Origin: Oceaniferula marina
GTDB taxonomy: Bacteria; Verrucomicrobiota; Verrucomicrobiia; Verrucomicrobiales; Akkermansiaceae
Assembly: GCF_013391475.1 (NCBI RefSeq)
Contig: NZ_JACBAZ010000001.1
Location: 296,902-360,901, forward strand
Length of the DNA: 64,000 nt
Direction: 5' to 3'
Shown piece by piece: positions 1 to 7,840 of the stretch; the stretch's first letter is position 1, and each line of letters begins with the position of its first letter. The position numbers and the translations under genes are program-made. The notes below the pieces were generated by a model, which saw nothing but the letters and a program-made list of their open reading frames with translations, had not been told where the DNA came from and did no database searches.

Positions 1-1693
1 ACAGCCACTACTCGACGCCGTTAAAAATGGAACGGTTCCGGAATCGGTCGTCGACGACAAAGCGCGTCGTGTTCTCTATGTCATGGCGAAAACCAAATTT
101 ATCGGCAACCACACCGATCGTGAACCGGGTATCTATGAAACGCCGGGGCATACGGCTATCGCCCTTAAAGTGGCCGAAGAATCAGTCACGCTGCTCAAGA
201 ACGAGAACCATATTCTGCCGTTAAATCCCGATGCGATGAAAACCGTGCTGGTCCTCGGCGACAACGCGATTCACAAACACTGCTCAGGGGGCGGAAGCGC
301 GCGGGCACGACCGAAATATGAAATCAGCCCGCTGGAAGGAATTAAGAATCTGCTCGGCGATGGCGTTGAGGTCAAATTCCGCAATGTCCAAGGCGCGGAA
401 GATCAGGTCAAGCAGATCCCGGAAACCTGGATCCGCACACTGGACCCGACGGCCAATCGGACCGGACTGGGACAGCCCGCCTTCAAGGTTGAATATTTCA
501 ACAATACGGAGCTCTCAGGAGCACCCGTTCACGTCGGTTACGACAAAAATATCCAGTTCAACAAAGACAAAACACCGGTTCCAGAAGGCGTGCGGCGCAA
601 GAATATGTCGATTCGCTGGACCGCAACCATCAGTCCGAACCAGAGCGGCGAGTATCTCCTCGGCGCAGCGATCGACGACGGCGTCCGCATTTTCGTGAAC
701 AATAAACTCGTGGCTGAGAACTGGAAAGCTGGCGGACGGCGTATCGTCAAAGGCGCCATCTATCTGGATAAAAACAAGGAATATGAGCTGCGCGTGGAGT
801 ACCTCGAATTTGCCGGAGCCGCGATTTGTGAGTTCGGCATGATCCAAGATGCCGTGCGCGATTTCAGTGCCCTAGCCACCGAAGCAGCAAATGCCGACGC
901 CGTCATCTACTTCACCGGAAACAACCACATTTATGTCACCCCCGTGATTGAGAGTGAAGGATGTGACCGTAAAAGCATGGATCTGCACAAGCATGACGAT
1001 CAGGCGATTGCCACGGTGCTGAAAGCTCGACCCGATATGGTCATCGTCAACCTCAGCGGATCGCCAGTCGCTATGCCATGGATCGACCAGGCCAAGGCAT
1101 TGGTTCAGTATTACTTCAGCGGGCAGGAAGGCGGCAACGCCATCGCCAACGTACTCTTCGGCAAAGTGAATCCGTCTGGAAAACTGACGTTTACCATCCC
1201 GAAAAAACTGTCCGATTCTCCCGCACATGCACTGGATGATTACAATGACAAGTACATGAAATACAAAGAGGGTGTCTTCGTGGGCTATCGCTGGTTTGAT
1301 GCCAAAAACATCGAGCCACAATTCCCGTTCGGACACGGACTGAGCTACACCACCTTCAAGGTCGAGAAACCGAACCTCTCCCGCGAACAAGGAAACGTGA
1401 TAGTGAAAGCTTCTGTAACCAACACCGGCAAAGTCGCCGGAGCGGAAGTCGTTCAGCTTTACGTTGCGCCGCCAAAAGGCGAAGTCGAGCGCCCAGTGCG
1501 CGAGTTGAAAGATTTCGGCAAAGTGTTCCTGCAACCGGGCGAAACCAAAACCGTCGAAATGCAGCTCACAGAACGCGATTTCTCCTACTGGGACATAGCA
1601 ACTCGCGACTGGAAAGCCACCCGTGGAACCTACCGCATCGAGATCGGCACTTCCTCGCGCAACATCAAGCAAACGCGCACCTTTAAATATTAA
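1..1693 (+). CDS. GH3 family glycoside hydrolase with PA14 insert, 5'-truncated by window edge
   Basis: The reading frame is open from base 2, so the start lies outside the window. The first residues (QPLLDAVKNGTVPESVVDDK) align with the region just after the catalytic GH3 barrel of the next gene, so only the C-terminal half is seen. In order: GH3 C-terminal domain, first half (about nt 150-480); PA14 carbohydrate-binding insert (about 484-850, starting FKVEYFNNTELSG); GH3 C-terminal domain, second half (about 850-1330), with an ExxDR element (EGCDR, near nt 958) of the kind that carries the acid/base glutamate; and a fibronectin-III-like end (about 1390-1680). A PA14 insert inside the second GH3 domain is known from some beta-glucosidases. 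Substrate unknown; an exo-acting beta-glycosidase, probably exported, is inferred. The last 480 bp are almost identical to the end of the downstream paralogue. Whether it also carries an N-terminal sulfatase cannot be seen. Confidence 0.9.
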   Translation, partial: QPLLDAVKNGTVPESVVDDKARRVLYVMAKTKFIGNHTDREPGIYETPGHTAIALKVAEESVTLLKNENHILPLNPDAMKTVLVLGDNAIHKHCSGGGSARARPKYEISPLEGIKNLLGDGVEVKFRNVQGAEDQVKQIPETWIRTLDPTANRTGLGQPAFKVEYFNNTELSGAPVHVGYDKNIQFNKDKTPVPEGVRRKNMSIRWTATISPNQSGEYLLGAAIDDGVRIFVNNKLVAENWKAGGRRIVKGAIYLDKNKEYELRVEYLEFAGAAICEFGMIQDAVRDFSALATEAANADAVIYFTGNNHIYVTPVIESEGCDRKSMDLHKHDDQAIATVLKARPDMVIVNLSGSPVAMPWIDQAKALVQYYFSGQEGGNAIANVLFGKVNPSGKLTFTIPKKLSDSPAHALDDYNDKYMKYKEGVFVGYRWFDAKNIEPQFPFGHGLSYTTFKVEKPNLSREQGNVIVKASVTNTGKVAGAEVVQLYVAPPKGEVERPVRELKDFGKVFLQPGETKTVEMQLTERDFSYWDIATRDWKATRGTYRIEIGTSSRNIKQTRTFKY

Positions 1694-1708
1694 AAATAAT
1701 CTCCTGCT

Positions 1709-1742
1709 CAATCGCCCTAAAGGCCACGCTGTAGGGCGATTG
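1709..1742 (+). terminator. Inverted-repeat hairpin after the first GH3 gene
   Basis: A perfect 11-bp stem (CAATCGCCCTA / TAGGGCGATTG) with a 12-nt loop begins 16 nt after the stop codon. No T-tract follows, so it is not a textbook intrinsic terminator; it may stabilise the mRNA 3' end or stop transcription with a factor. A near copy follows the downstream paralogue at 6200-6231. Confidence 0.45.
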
Positions 1743-1773
1743 GGCAAACCCTTAAACTGCGAAAAGAGGTACT

Positions 1774-4700
1774 ATGTTGAACAAAAGCGCAATGATACTG
1801 GCCGGGCTTTGCCTGGCTGGAGCTAGTGTGGCCACCGAAACGAGACCACCCAATGTTATTTTTATTTATGGTGATGATGTCGGTTACGGTGATGTCGGCG
1901 TATATGGCTCCGAAAAAATACCCACGCCGAATATCGACCGACTGGCCAAAGCGGGCATACAATTCCTCGATGGACACTGCACCGCGGCAACATGCACGCC
2001 ATCGCGCTTTTCGATGCTGACCGGCCTGTATGGGTTTCGACAGGGAGTCGGCATTCTACCACCGGATGCCCCGCTCTGTATTCCCACCAACATCCTGACG
2101 CTGCCGAAAATGTTCAAAAAGGCAGGATACGATACAGCAGTCATCGGGAAATGGCACTTAGGACTCGGTCAACAAGGAGTGAAAACCGACTGGAATGCAG
2201 CGGTCAAGCCTGGCCCCCTTGAGATCGGCTTTGATTACTCGTTCCTGCTACCGTCAACCAACGACCGAGTGCCCTGTGTTTACCTTGAAAATCATCATGT
2301 AGTGAATCTGGACCCGAATGATCCACTGTATGTGACGCATGAACCAGTGGCACCTGCTGGTTTTACGGGAACCGTCTATCCGGACGGACGCAAAAATCCG
2401 GAAGCGCAGACCTACTATGCAGCGGATCATCAGCACAGCTGTTCGGTCATCAACGGTATCGGACGCATCGGCTATCAGTGGGGCGGGAAGTCCGCGCTCT
2501 GGAACGATGAAACCATGGCGGATGAATTTGTTAATCAGGCGAAAAAGTACATTGCCGCTAAAAAAGATAAGCCGTTCTTCCTCTATTTCGCCTCGCAGGA
2601 TATCCATGTGCCGCGCGCGCCTCACCCCCGGTTTCAGGGAAAAACATCCCTCGGCAAGCGTGGCGACGCCATGGTGCAGTTTGACTGGGTAACTGGCGAG
2701 ATCGTGAAAACGCTTGAAGAACACGGGCTGCGCGAGAATACGATCATCATTTTCTCATCCGATAACGGGCCGGTTTACGACGACGGCTATAAGGATGGAT
2801 CCACGGTTCGCCAATCATCACAAGAGGGAGACCACGGTCACGACGGATCAGGCCCCTACCGAGGCGGCAAATATCAGATCTATGAAGGCGGCACCCGAGT
2901 CCCCTTTATCATCAGCTGGCCTGCGAAAATCAAACCGGGCACCTCGAATGCACTGGTCAATCAAATCGATTTTATCGCATCGTTTGCCGATCTGCTCGAG
3001 GTTGAATTAAAACCAAACGAAGCGGTGGATAGCCGCAACATGCTCAAGGCATTTCTCGGAGACGATCCAATCGGCTTGCCGTTCATGCCCGAGGAGTCCT
3101 TCAGAACCTTAGGACTGAGGCGCGGACCGTGGAAATATGTGACCGGTCATCAGGAGGAGCTCTACAATCTTGAATCGGATATCGGCGAAGCCAACAATGT
3201 GATCGCGCAATATCCGGAAATGGCCTCAATCATGCGTCACACGCTTGGGCGCATCCGGAAAGAGGGACGGATACGTAAGCTTCCTGGCGACATTGAGCTG
3301 CCTGAATATGCTGCCTCAACGGAAGAATCTCACAATCCGGTTGAGCACGCATTCGACGGAAACGAAGCGACGCGCTGGGCCGCAACAGACCGTAAGGCCG
3401 GACACTGGTTGAGAGTTGATTATAAAAAACCGACCGCAGTCTCAGGCGTGCAGATCGTATGGGAACACAGCGATAAAAAATACGGATATATCGTGGAAGG
3501 TTCTGACGACGCTACATCGTGGGAAACACTGGCAGAAGGATATGCCGACACCCATGGCTCAAAACATAACGTCTCTGCCGAAAAGCGCTATTACCGAGTT
3601 AGAACAACCACCGAAGGCCCCTACATTTGGCCAAGTATCCGAAAACTCAATTTCGCAACCGAGCACGCCGAACAGACGGTTGCGGGCGAAGTGTCTGACG
3701 AACAGGCCATGAAGCTTGCGAACGAAGTGCTCGGCAAACTGACACTGGAAGAAAAGATATCGCTCTGCCACGGCAGCGGAACCTTTACGATCACTAATAT
3801 CCCGCGCGTCGGGATTGAGCGTGAGTTCACGATGGTCGACAACTCCAGCACCGTGGTCGGCGATGTGGCGCGTATGAAATGGGGGACCACCGAGGAAGGC
3901 AAAAAGCAGACCGCCACCGCCTTCCCTTCCCTCTCCGCTGCAGGTGCGACTTGGGACCGTGAGCTGGTTCGGCAATTCGCGGATGCGCTGGGCAAAGAGG
4001 CACGCTTCCGCGGCAAGGATATGCAGCTCGGGCCAGGTGTGAATATTCACCGCACACCGCTCTGCGGCCGCAACTGGGAATACTTCGGCGAAGATCCGGC
4101 CCATGCCGCCAAAATGGTCGTGCCTTACGTTAAAGGGCTACAGCAAAACCATGTCGCTGCGACCGTGAAGCACTTTGCGGCGAACAACTCGGAATGGAAC
4201 CGTTATCGAGTCGACTCGGATCCGGACGAACGCACCCTGCGCGAAATCTACTTCCCCGCCTTCGAGGCCGCCGTCAAAGAAGGCGGCGTACTGGCCGTGA
4301 TGAGCGGCTACAATAAAGTACGCGGTGAATGGTGCAGTCATAGCGACTACCTGAACAACCAGATTCTCAAAAAAGAGTGGGGATTCAAAGGATTAGTGGT
4401 AACCGACTGGGACGGCCTGCACAGCACGATGAAAGGGGCACTCGGCGGCACGGATCTTGAAATGAACATGGGCGCTAATATCCGCTACTTCAAAAAACCG
4501 CTGCTCGAGGCAGTGAAGAACGGAACCATCCCGCAGGCAGTGCTCGACGACAAAGTCCGGCGCGTGCTGTATGTGATGGCGAAAACCAAGTTTATCGGCA
4601 CCCACACCGACCGCGAAAAAGGCGCGTATGAAACACCGGAACACACCGCCATCGCGCGCAAGATCGCTCAGGACGCGATCACCCTACTCAAGAACGAGGA

Positions 4701-6183
4701 TGACGTACTGCCGCTGAACCGCGAGGCAGTAAAAAGCGTTCTCGTCATCGGCGACAATGCCATCCGCAAACAGTGCCCCGGCTGGCACAGCGGTCGCGCC
4801 AACCCTAAACATGAAGTCACCCCGCTCGAAGGAATAAAAGAGCTTCTCGGCGACAACGTGCAGGTGACATTCCGCAACGTAAAAAGCGCGGGCGATCAAA
4901 TTAAACAGCTCCCGGAAACCTGGATTCTAACACAGGATCCGAACTCCAAGCGCGTCGGGTTCGGACAGCCGGCATTTAAAGTTGAATATTTCAACAACAC
5001 CGAACTCACGGGTGCGCCGGTTCATACCGCATACGACAAGCACATCGATTTCAACAAGCGCAAAAAACGGCTCCCGGAAGGGGTGCGCCAAAACAACATC
5101 TCCATCCGCTGGACCGCAACCATCAGCCCGGATCAGAGCGGAGAATACGTACTCGGCGCCAAAATCGACGACGGGGTGCGCATTTTTGTAGACGGCCAGC
5201 TGGTCGCTGACAACTGGCGGCCCGGTGCAAAACGGATTGCCAAAGGAACGATTCAGCTGGAAAAAGACAAGGAGTATGCCCTGCGCGTGGAATACCTCGA
5301 AATTGCCGGCGACGCGCTCTGCGAGTTTGGGCTGATCGAATCTGCCCAGAGTCTTACCGCGCTGGTTGCGGAAGCGACGCAGTCCGATGCCGTGATCTAC
5401 TTCACCGGAAACAACCACGACATGAGCCAGCCGGTCTGTGAAGGCGAAACGGTCGACCGCAAAAGCATGGCACTCTACCCGCATGACGACCGCGCGATTG
5501 CCGCGCTGCTGAAAGCCAAACCGGATGCCGTTATCGTCAACCTCAGCGGGGTCGCGGTCGCGATGCCGTGGATCGATGAGGCCAAGGCGCTGGTTCAGTA
5601 TTACTTCAGCGGACAGGAAGGCGGCAACGCCATCGCCGACGTGCTCTTCGGTAACGTCAATCCGTCCGGCAAGCTGACGTTTACCATGCCGAAAAAGCTG
5701 TCCGATTCTCCGGCACATGCACTGGATGATTACAATGACAAGTATATGAAATACAAAGAGGGTGTCTTCGTGGGCTACCGCTGGTTTGATGCCAAAAACA
5801 TCGAGCCACAATTCCCGTTCGGACACGGACTGAGCTACACCACCTTCAAGGTCGGAAAACCGAAACTCTCCCGAGAAAAAGGAAAAGTGATAGTGAAAGC
5901 TTCTGTAACCAACACCGGCAAAGTCGCCGGAGCGGAAGTCGTTCAGCTTTACGTTGCGCCGCCAAAAGGCGAAGTCGAGCGCCCTGTGCGCGAGCTGAAA
6001 GATTTCGGCAAAGTGTTCCTGCAGCCCGGCGAAACCAAAACCGTCGAAATGCAGCTCACAGAACGCGATTTCTCCTACTGGGACATAGCAACTCACGACT
6101 GGAAAGCCACCCGTGGAACCTACCGCATCGAGATCGGCTCTTCCTCGCGCGACATCAAGCAAACGCGCACCTTTAAATATTAA
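1774..6183 (+). CDS. Sulfatase - F5/8C - GH3 glycosidase fusion protein (1469 aa)
   Basis: One uninterrupted frame joins two enzymes. Residues 1-21 look like a signal peptide. Residues 25-500 are a type I sulfatase: metal-binding DD at 34-35 and the formylglycine motif CTPSR at 74-78, which an FGE-type enzyme would activate. Residues about 503-628 resemble a discoidin (F5/8 type C) sugar-binding domain. From about 645 a complete GH3 enzyme follows: barrel with KHFAANN and VTDWDG (nucleophile D878), C-terminal domain split by a PA14 insert (about 1068-1190), ExxDR acid/base element (ETVDR), and an Fn3-like end (about 1376-1463). The likely role is desulfation plus glycosidic cleavage of a sulfated polysaccharide outside the cytoplasm; the glycan is unknown. 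The ATG at 1774 is preceded by GAAAAGAGG, a good ribosome site. Its GH3 half is paralogous to the upstream gene, with near-identity confined to the last 480 bp. Confidence 0.92.
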   Translation: MLNKSAMILAGLCLAGASVATETRPPNVIFIYGDDVGYGDVGVYGSEKIPTPNIDRLAKAGIQFLDGHCTAATCTPSRFSMLTGLYGFRQGVGILPPDAPLCIPTNILTLPKMFKKAGYDTAVIGKWHLGLGQQGVKTDWNAAVKPGPLEIGFDYSFLLPSTNDRVPCVYLENHHVVNLDPNDPLYVTHEPVAPAGFTGTVYPDGRKNPEAQTYYAADHQHSCSVINGIGRIGYQWGGKSALWNDETMADEFVNQAKKYIAAKKDKPFFLYFASQDIHVPRAPHPRFQGKTSLGKRGDAMVQFDWVTGEIVKTLEEHGLRENTIIIFSSDNGPVYDDGYKDGSTVRQSSQEGDHGHDGSGPYRGGKYQIYEGGTRVPFIISWPAKIKPGTSNALVNQIDFIASFADLLEVELKPNEAVDSRNMLKAFLGDDPIGLPFMPEESFRTLGLRRGPWKYVTGHQEELYNLESDIGEANNVIAQYPEMASIMRHTLGRIRKEGRIRKLPGDIELPEYAASTEESHNPVEHAFDGNEATRWAATDRKAGHWLRVDYKKPTAVSGVQIVWEHSDKKYGYIVEGSDDATSWETLAEGYADTHGSKHNVSAEKRYYRVRTTTEGPYIWPSIRKLNFATEHAEQTVAGEVSDEQAMKLANEVLGKLTLEEKISLCHGSGTFTITNIPRVGIEREFTMVDNSSTVVGDVARMKWGTTEEGKKQTATAFPSLSAAGATWDRELVRQFADALGKEARFRGKDMQLGPGVNIHRTPLCGRNWEYFGEDPAHAAKMVVPYVKGLQQNHVAATVKHFAANNSEWNRYRVDSDPDERTLREIYFPAFEAAVKEGGVLAVMSGYNKVRGEWCSHSDYLNNQILKKEWGFKGLVVTDWDGLHSTMKGALGGTDLEMNMGANIRYFKKPLLEAVKNGTIPQAVLDDKVRRVLYVMAKTKFIGTHTDREKGAYETPEHTAIARKIAQDAITLLKNEDDVLPLNREAVKSVLVIGDNAIRKQCPGWHSGRANPKHEVTPLEGIKELLGDNVQVTFRNVKSAGDQIKQLPETWILTQDPNSKRVGFGQPAFKVEYFNNTELTGAPVHTAYDKHIDFNKRKKRLPEGVRQNNISIRWTATISPDQSGEYVLGAKIDDGVRIFVDGQLVADNWRPGAKRIAKGTIQLEKDKEYALRVEYLEIAGDALCEFGLIESAQSLTALVAEATQSDAVIYFTGNNHDMSQPVCEGETVDRKSMALYPHDDRAIAALLKAKPDAVIVNLSGVAVAMPWIDEAKALVQYYFSGQEGGNAIADVLFGNVNPSGKLTFTMPKKLSDSPAHALDDYNDKYMKYKEGVFVGYRWFDAKNIEPQFPFGHGLSYTTFKVGKPKLSREKGKVIVKASVTNTGKVAGAEVVQLYVAPPKGEVERPVRELKDFGKVFLQPGETKTVEMQLTERDFSYWDIATHDWKATRGTYRIEIGSSSRDIKQTRTFKY

Positions 6184-6199
6184 AAATAATCTCCTGCTA

Positions 6200-6231
6200 A
6201 ATCGCCCTAAAGGCCACACTTTAGGGCGATT
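6200..6231 (+). terminator. Inverted-repeat hairpin after the sulfatase-GH3 gene
   Basis: The 11-bp stem AATCGCCCTAA / TTAGGGCGATT follows the stop codon at the same distance as the hairpin at 1709-1742 and shares its loop sequence, with compensating changes in the stem (CTA/TAG becoming CTAA/TTAG). There is no T-tract. The paired changes suggest the fold itself is conserved. The decayed sulfatase fragment begins exactly at its right edge. Confidence 0.45.
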
Positions 6232-6465
6232 ACCATACGGGAGTCATTGGGAAGTGGCACCTGGGTCTGGATGAACCGCTCAGGCCAAACAGCCGTGGGT
6301 TTGATTATTTTTTATGGCTTTCTCAACGGTGCTCATTCGTTTACGCATGCTCATAAAAAGTGGGGGAAGCACCCTGAATTGTGGCCGATCTGCCGGAACC
6401 GTGAACCGTTGGATTACCGAGGGTATCGAGGGTATCGAGGGTATCGAGGTCACACGCCTGGGCGC
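6231..6465 (+). pseudogene. Sulfatase remnant, truncated and frameshifted
   Basis: Read from 6231, the frame gives [17 protein letters not shown] and then RGFDYF, the conserved GKWHLG and RGFDYF blocks of type I sulfatases. After a run of six T (6308-6313) the homology continues in another frame as [10 protein letters not shown]. Removing one T restores the continuous family sequence [15 protein letters not shown]. Both the N-terminus with the catalytic CxPSR motif and the C-terminus are missing. Homology fades near 6420, where a 9-bp unit (GGGTATCGA) is repeated three times. This is a dead fragment, probably left by rearrangement of another sulfatase gene in the polysaccharide locus; the 168-codon frame that spans it from 6247 is not a functional gene. 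Confidence 0.7.
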
Positions 6466-6753
6466 ATGGATACTGGTGCCATCGCTCTGACGGCGGCTCT
6501 TTCATCGATGCCTTACCTGCCAGACGAGGTCTATCGCTGTGCGATCGAAATGTACAAACGGGGGAATCTTCTTTGGGGGGCTTTTGGCTTTTACGATGCT
6601 TTCAACCCCTCCAGAAACTGGGTGGCAAATGCCTATCTTGGGATTGATGTAGGGCCAATTGCTCCCATGATCGAGAACCAACGGACGGGAATGTGCTGGG
6701 CGGTTTTCATGCGCGCTCCTGAAGTGAGAAAGCTGACCCGGCTTATTCAATAG
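6466..6753 (+). pseudogene. Glycoamylase-family C-terminal remnant
   Basis: The translation from 6466 to the stop at 6751 carries the C-terminal signature of the glycoamylase-like family (Pfam PF10091 by recollection): TGAIALTAALSSMPYLPDE, LWGAFGFYDAFNPS, YLGIDVGPIAPMIE and NQRTG...FMRAPEV. The family protein is several hundred residues; only about 95 remain, so the catalytic core is lost. The fragment is in frame with the second part of the sulfatase remnant, so together they make a chimeric open frame without a credible start. It suggests a deletion between a sulfatase gene and a glycoamylase gene that once stood in this locus. Confidence 0.65.
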
Positions 6754-6933
6754 CAGCTCTTGTAGCAGGATTGGAACATGTGAGCTCATAGGTTATTACG
6801 ACTGAAAAAAAAGATAGCTTTTTTCTTGCGATGTTACCTATATCATATAAATGAAATCTTATTGGATAGTTGTAATGCGAAATGTTATCGCACTGATGCA
6901 ACGTCCACCTCATCCAGCCCAATATACAACACC

Positions 6934-7590
6934 ATGAAACCAACATCGACATTAACTCTTGTTGCCCTGTTTGCAGGTGCATCAGTGACTCAAGCTGCGA
7001 CAACTCTTATTGCAGGGGATACAGGAGACGGCAATTTTGAAGCGTCAGCTTCTGGCTCAGCACTTGATGCGAGTGGTCACTGGGTCCAAAATGGAAGCAA
7101 TCCAATCATTCAGGAGGCCGTATGGGCAGCAGAAACAGGTGATAAGGGGGCGTGGATCAGAGGTTGGGTCGCCAATCTCGACGGTAACTTTCATCAAGAT
7201 GAAACAGTTTCTGCAGGTGGGCAGTATGTTTTGGATGCCGGATTCAAATTGGAAAGCAACTTCAAATCCAACGGAGGTACGGTTGGAATGGCGCTCATAT
7301 GGCTTGATGGAACAGCTACCGAGATTTCACGTGTGACTGTTGATGTGTCGTCTCTCGCCAGCGACAGTAACTGGCACCACTATGATACATCAACGGTTAC
7401 CGCTCCGGCAGGAACCCTTCAGGCACGCGCCTTCTTTTATTACGCAACAGATGACAATATTGAAAATGGATCCCAGGCTTCGGCCTTTGTTGATAATGTC
7501 TCACTGGTAGCCGTTCCCGAACCATCGTCCGCGGCATTGCTCGGGCTCGGTGGCGCAGCCCTACTTATGCGCCGACGCAAATCATTTTAG
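6934..7590 (+). CDS. PEP-CTERM sorting-domain protein
   Basis: The 218-residue protein from the ATG at 6934 has a signal peptide (MKPTSTLTLVALFAGASVTQA), a beta-rich body of about 170 residues, and a C-terminal sorting tail: VPEPSS, then a hydrophobic stretch (AALLGLGGAALLM), then RRRKSF. In the family the tail is recognised by an exosortase, which removes it and places the protein on the cell surface or in the exopolymer. The body has the look of a carbohydrate-binding-like sandwich found in many verrucomicrobial PEP-CTERM proteins, but I cannot assign a ligand. An in-frame extension back to 6826 is less likely because it would bury the signal peptide. No clear Shine-Dalgarno precedes 6934. 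An intrinsic terminator follows at 7632. Confidence 0.85.
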   Translation: MKPTSTLTLVALFAGASVTQAATTLIAGDTGDGNFEASASGSALDASGHWVQNGSNPIIQEAVWAAETGDKGAWIRGWVANLDGNFHQDETVSAGGQYVLDAGFKLESNFKSNGGTVGMALIWLDGTATEISRVTVDVSSLASDSNWHHYDTSTVTAPAGTLQARAFFYYATDDNIENGSQASAFVDNVSLVAVPEPSSAALLGLGGAALLMRRRKSF

Positions 7591-7631
7591 TTCTCCTGAA
7601 CCAAATATCAGGATAAATATTGCTTATCAAC

Positions 7632-7661
7632 CAGTCCCTGTCACCGGGGGCTGTTTTTTTT
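7632..7661 (+). terminator. Intrinsic terminator after the PEP-CTERM gene
   Basis: A 7-bp stem CAGTCCC / GGGGCTG (one G-T pair) with an 8-nt loop is followed at once by eight T. It lies about 40 nt after the stop codon at 7590, so the PEP-CTERM gene is a single transcription unit separate from the large gene at 7841. Confidence 0.75.
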
Positions 7662-7840
7662 GAAATGCAGCAAGCTCAAGGAGCGTTTTCATCATACAAT
7701 GATGTTTTTTTTCAGCTTACGTGCAATCCGGGCTCGAAGGATGCCACCCATCCAGGGCAAGATTGTTGAAATTAAATATTGCCATCTGACGCTCTGGCGA
7801 TACATTGTGATGACTAAATGATACCGTTAACATTAACGCT

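Noticed and set aside
872..1747. Long minus-strand frame across the first GH3 gene
   Set aside because: It mirrors the same codon pattern as the equivalent minus frame under the paralogue (4927-6219) and has no start context; it is a shadow of the GH3 genes.
4927..6219. 430-codon minus-strand frame
   Set aside because: It lies wholly over the GH3/PA14 coding region with no family motifs; a by-product of GC-biased codons.
6247..6753. A 168-residue protein
   Set aside because: The sequence is a sulfatase fragment in the wrong frame followed by a glycoamylase fragment, so it is treated as two pseudogene remnants.
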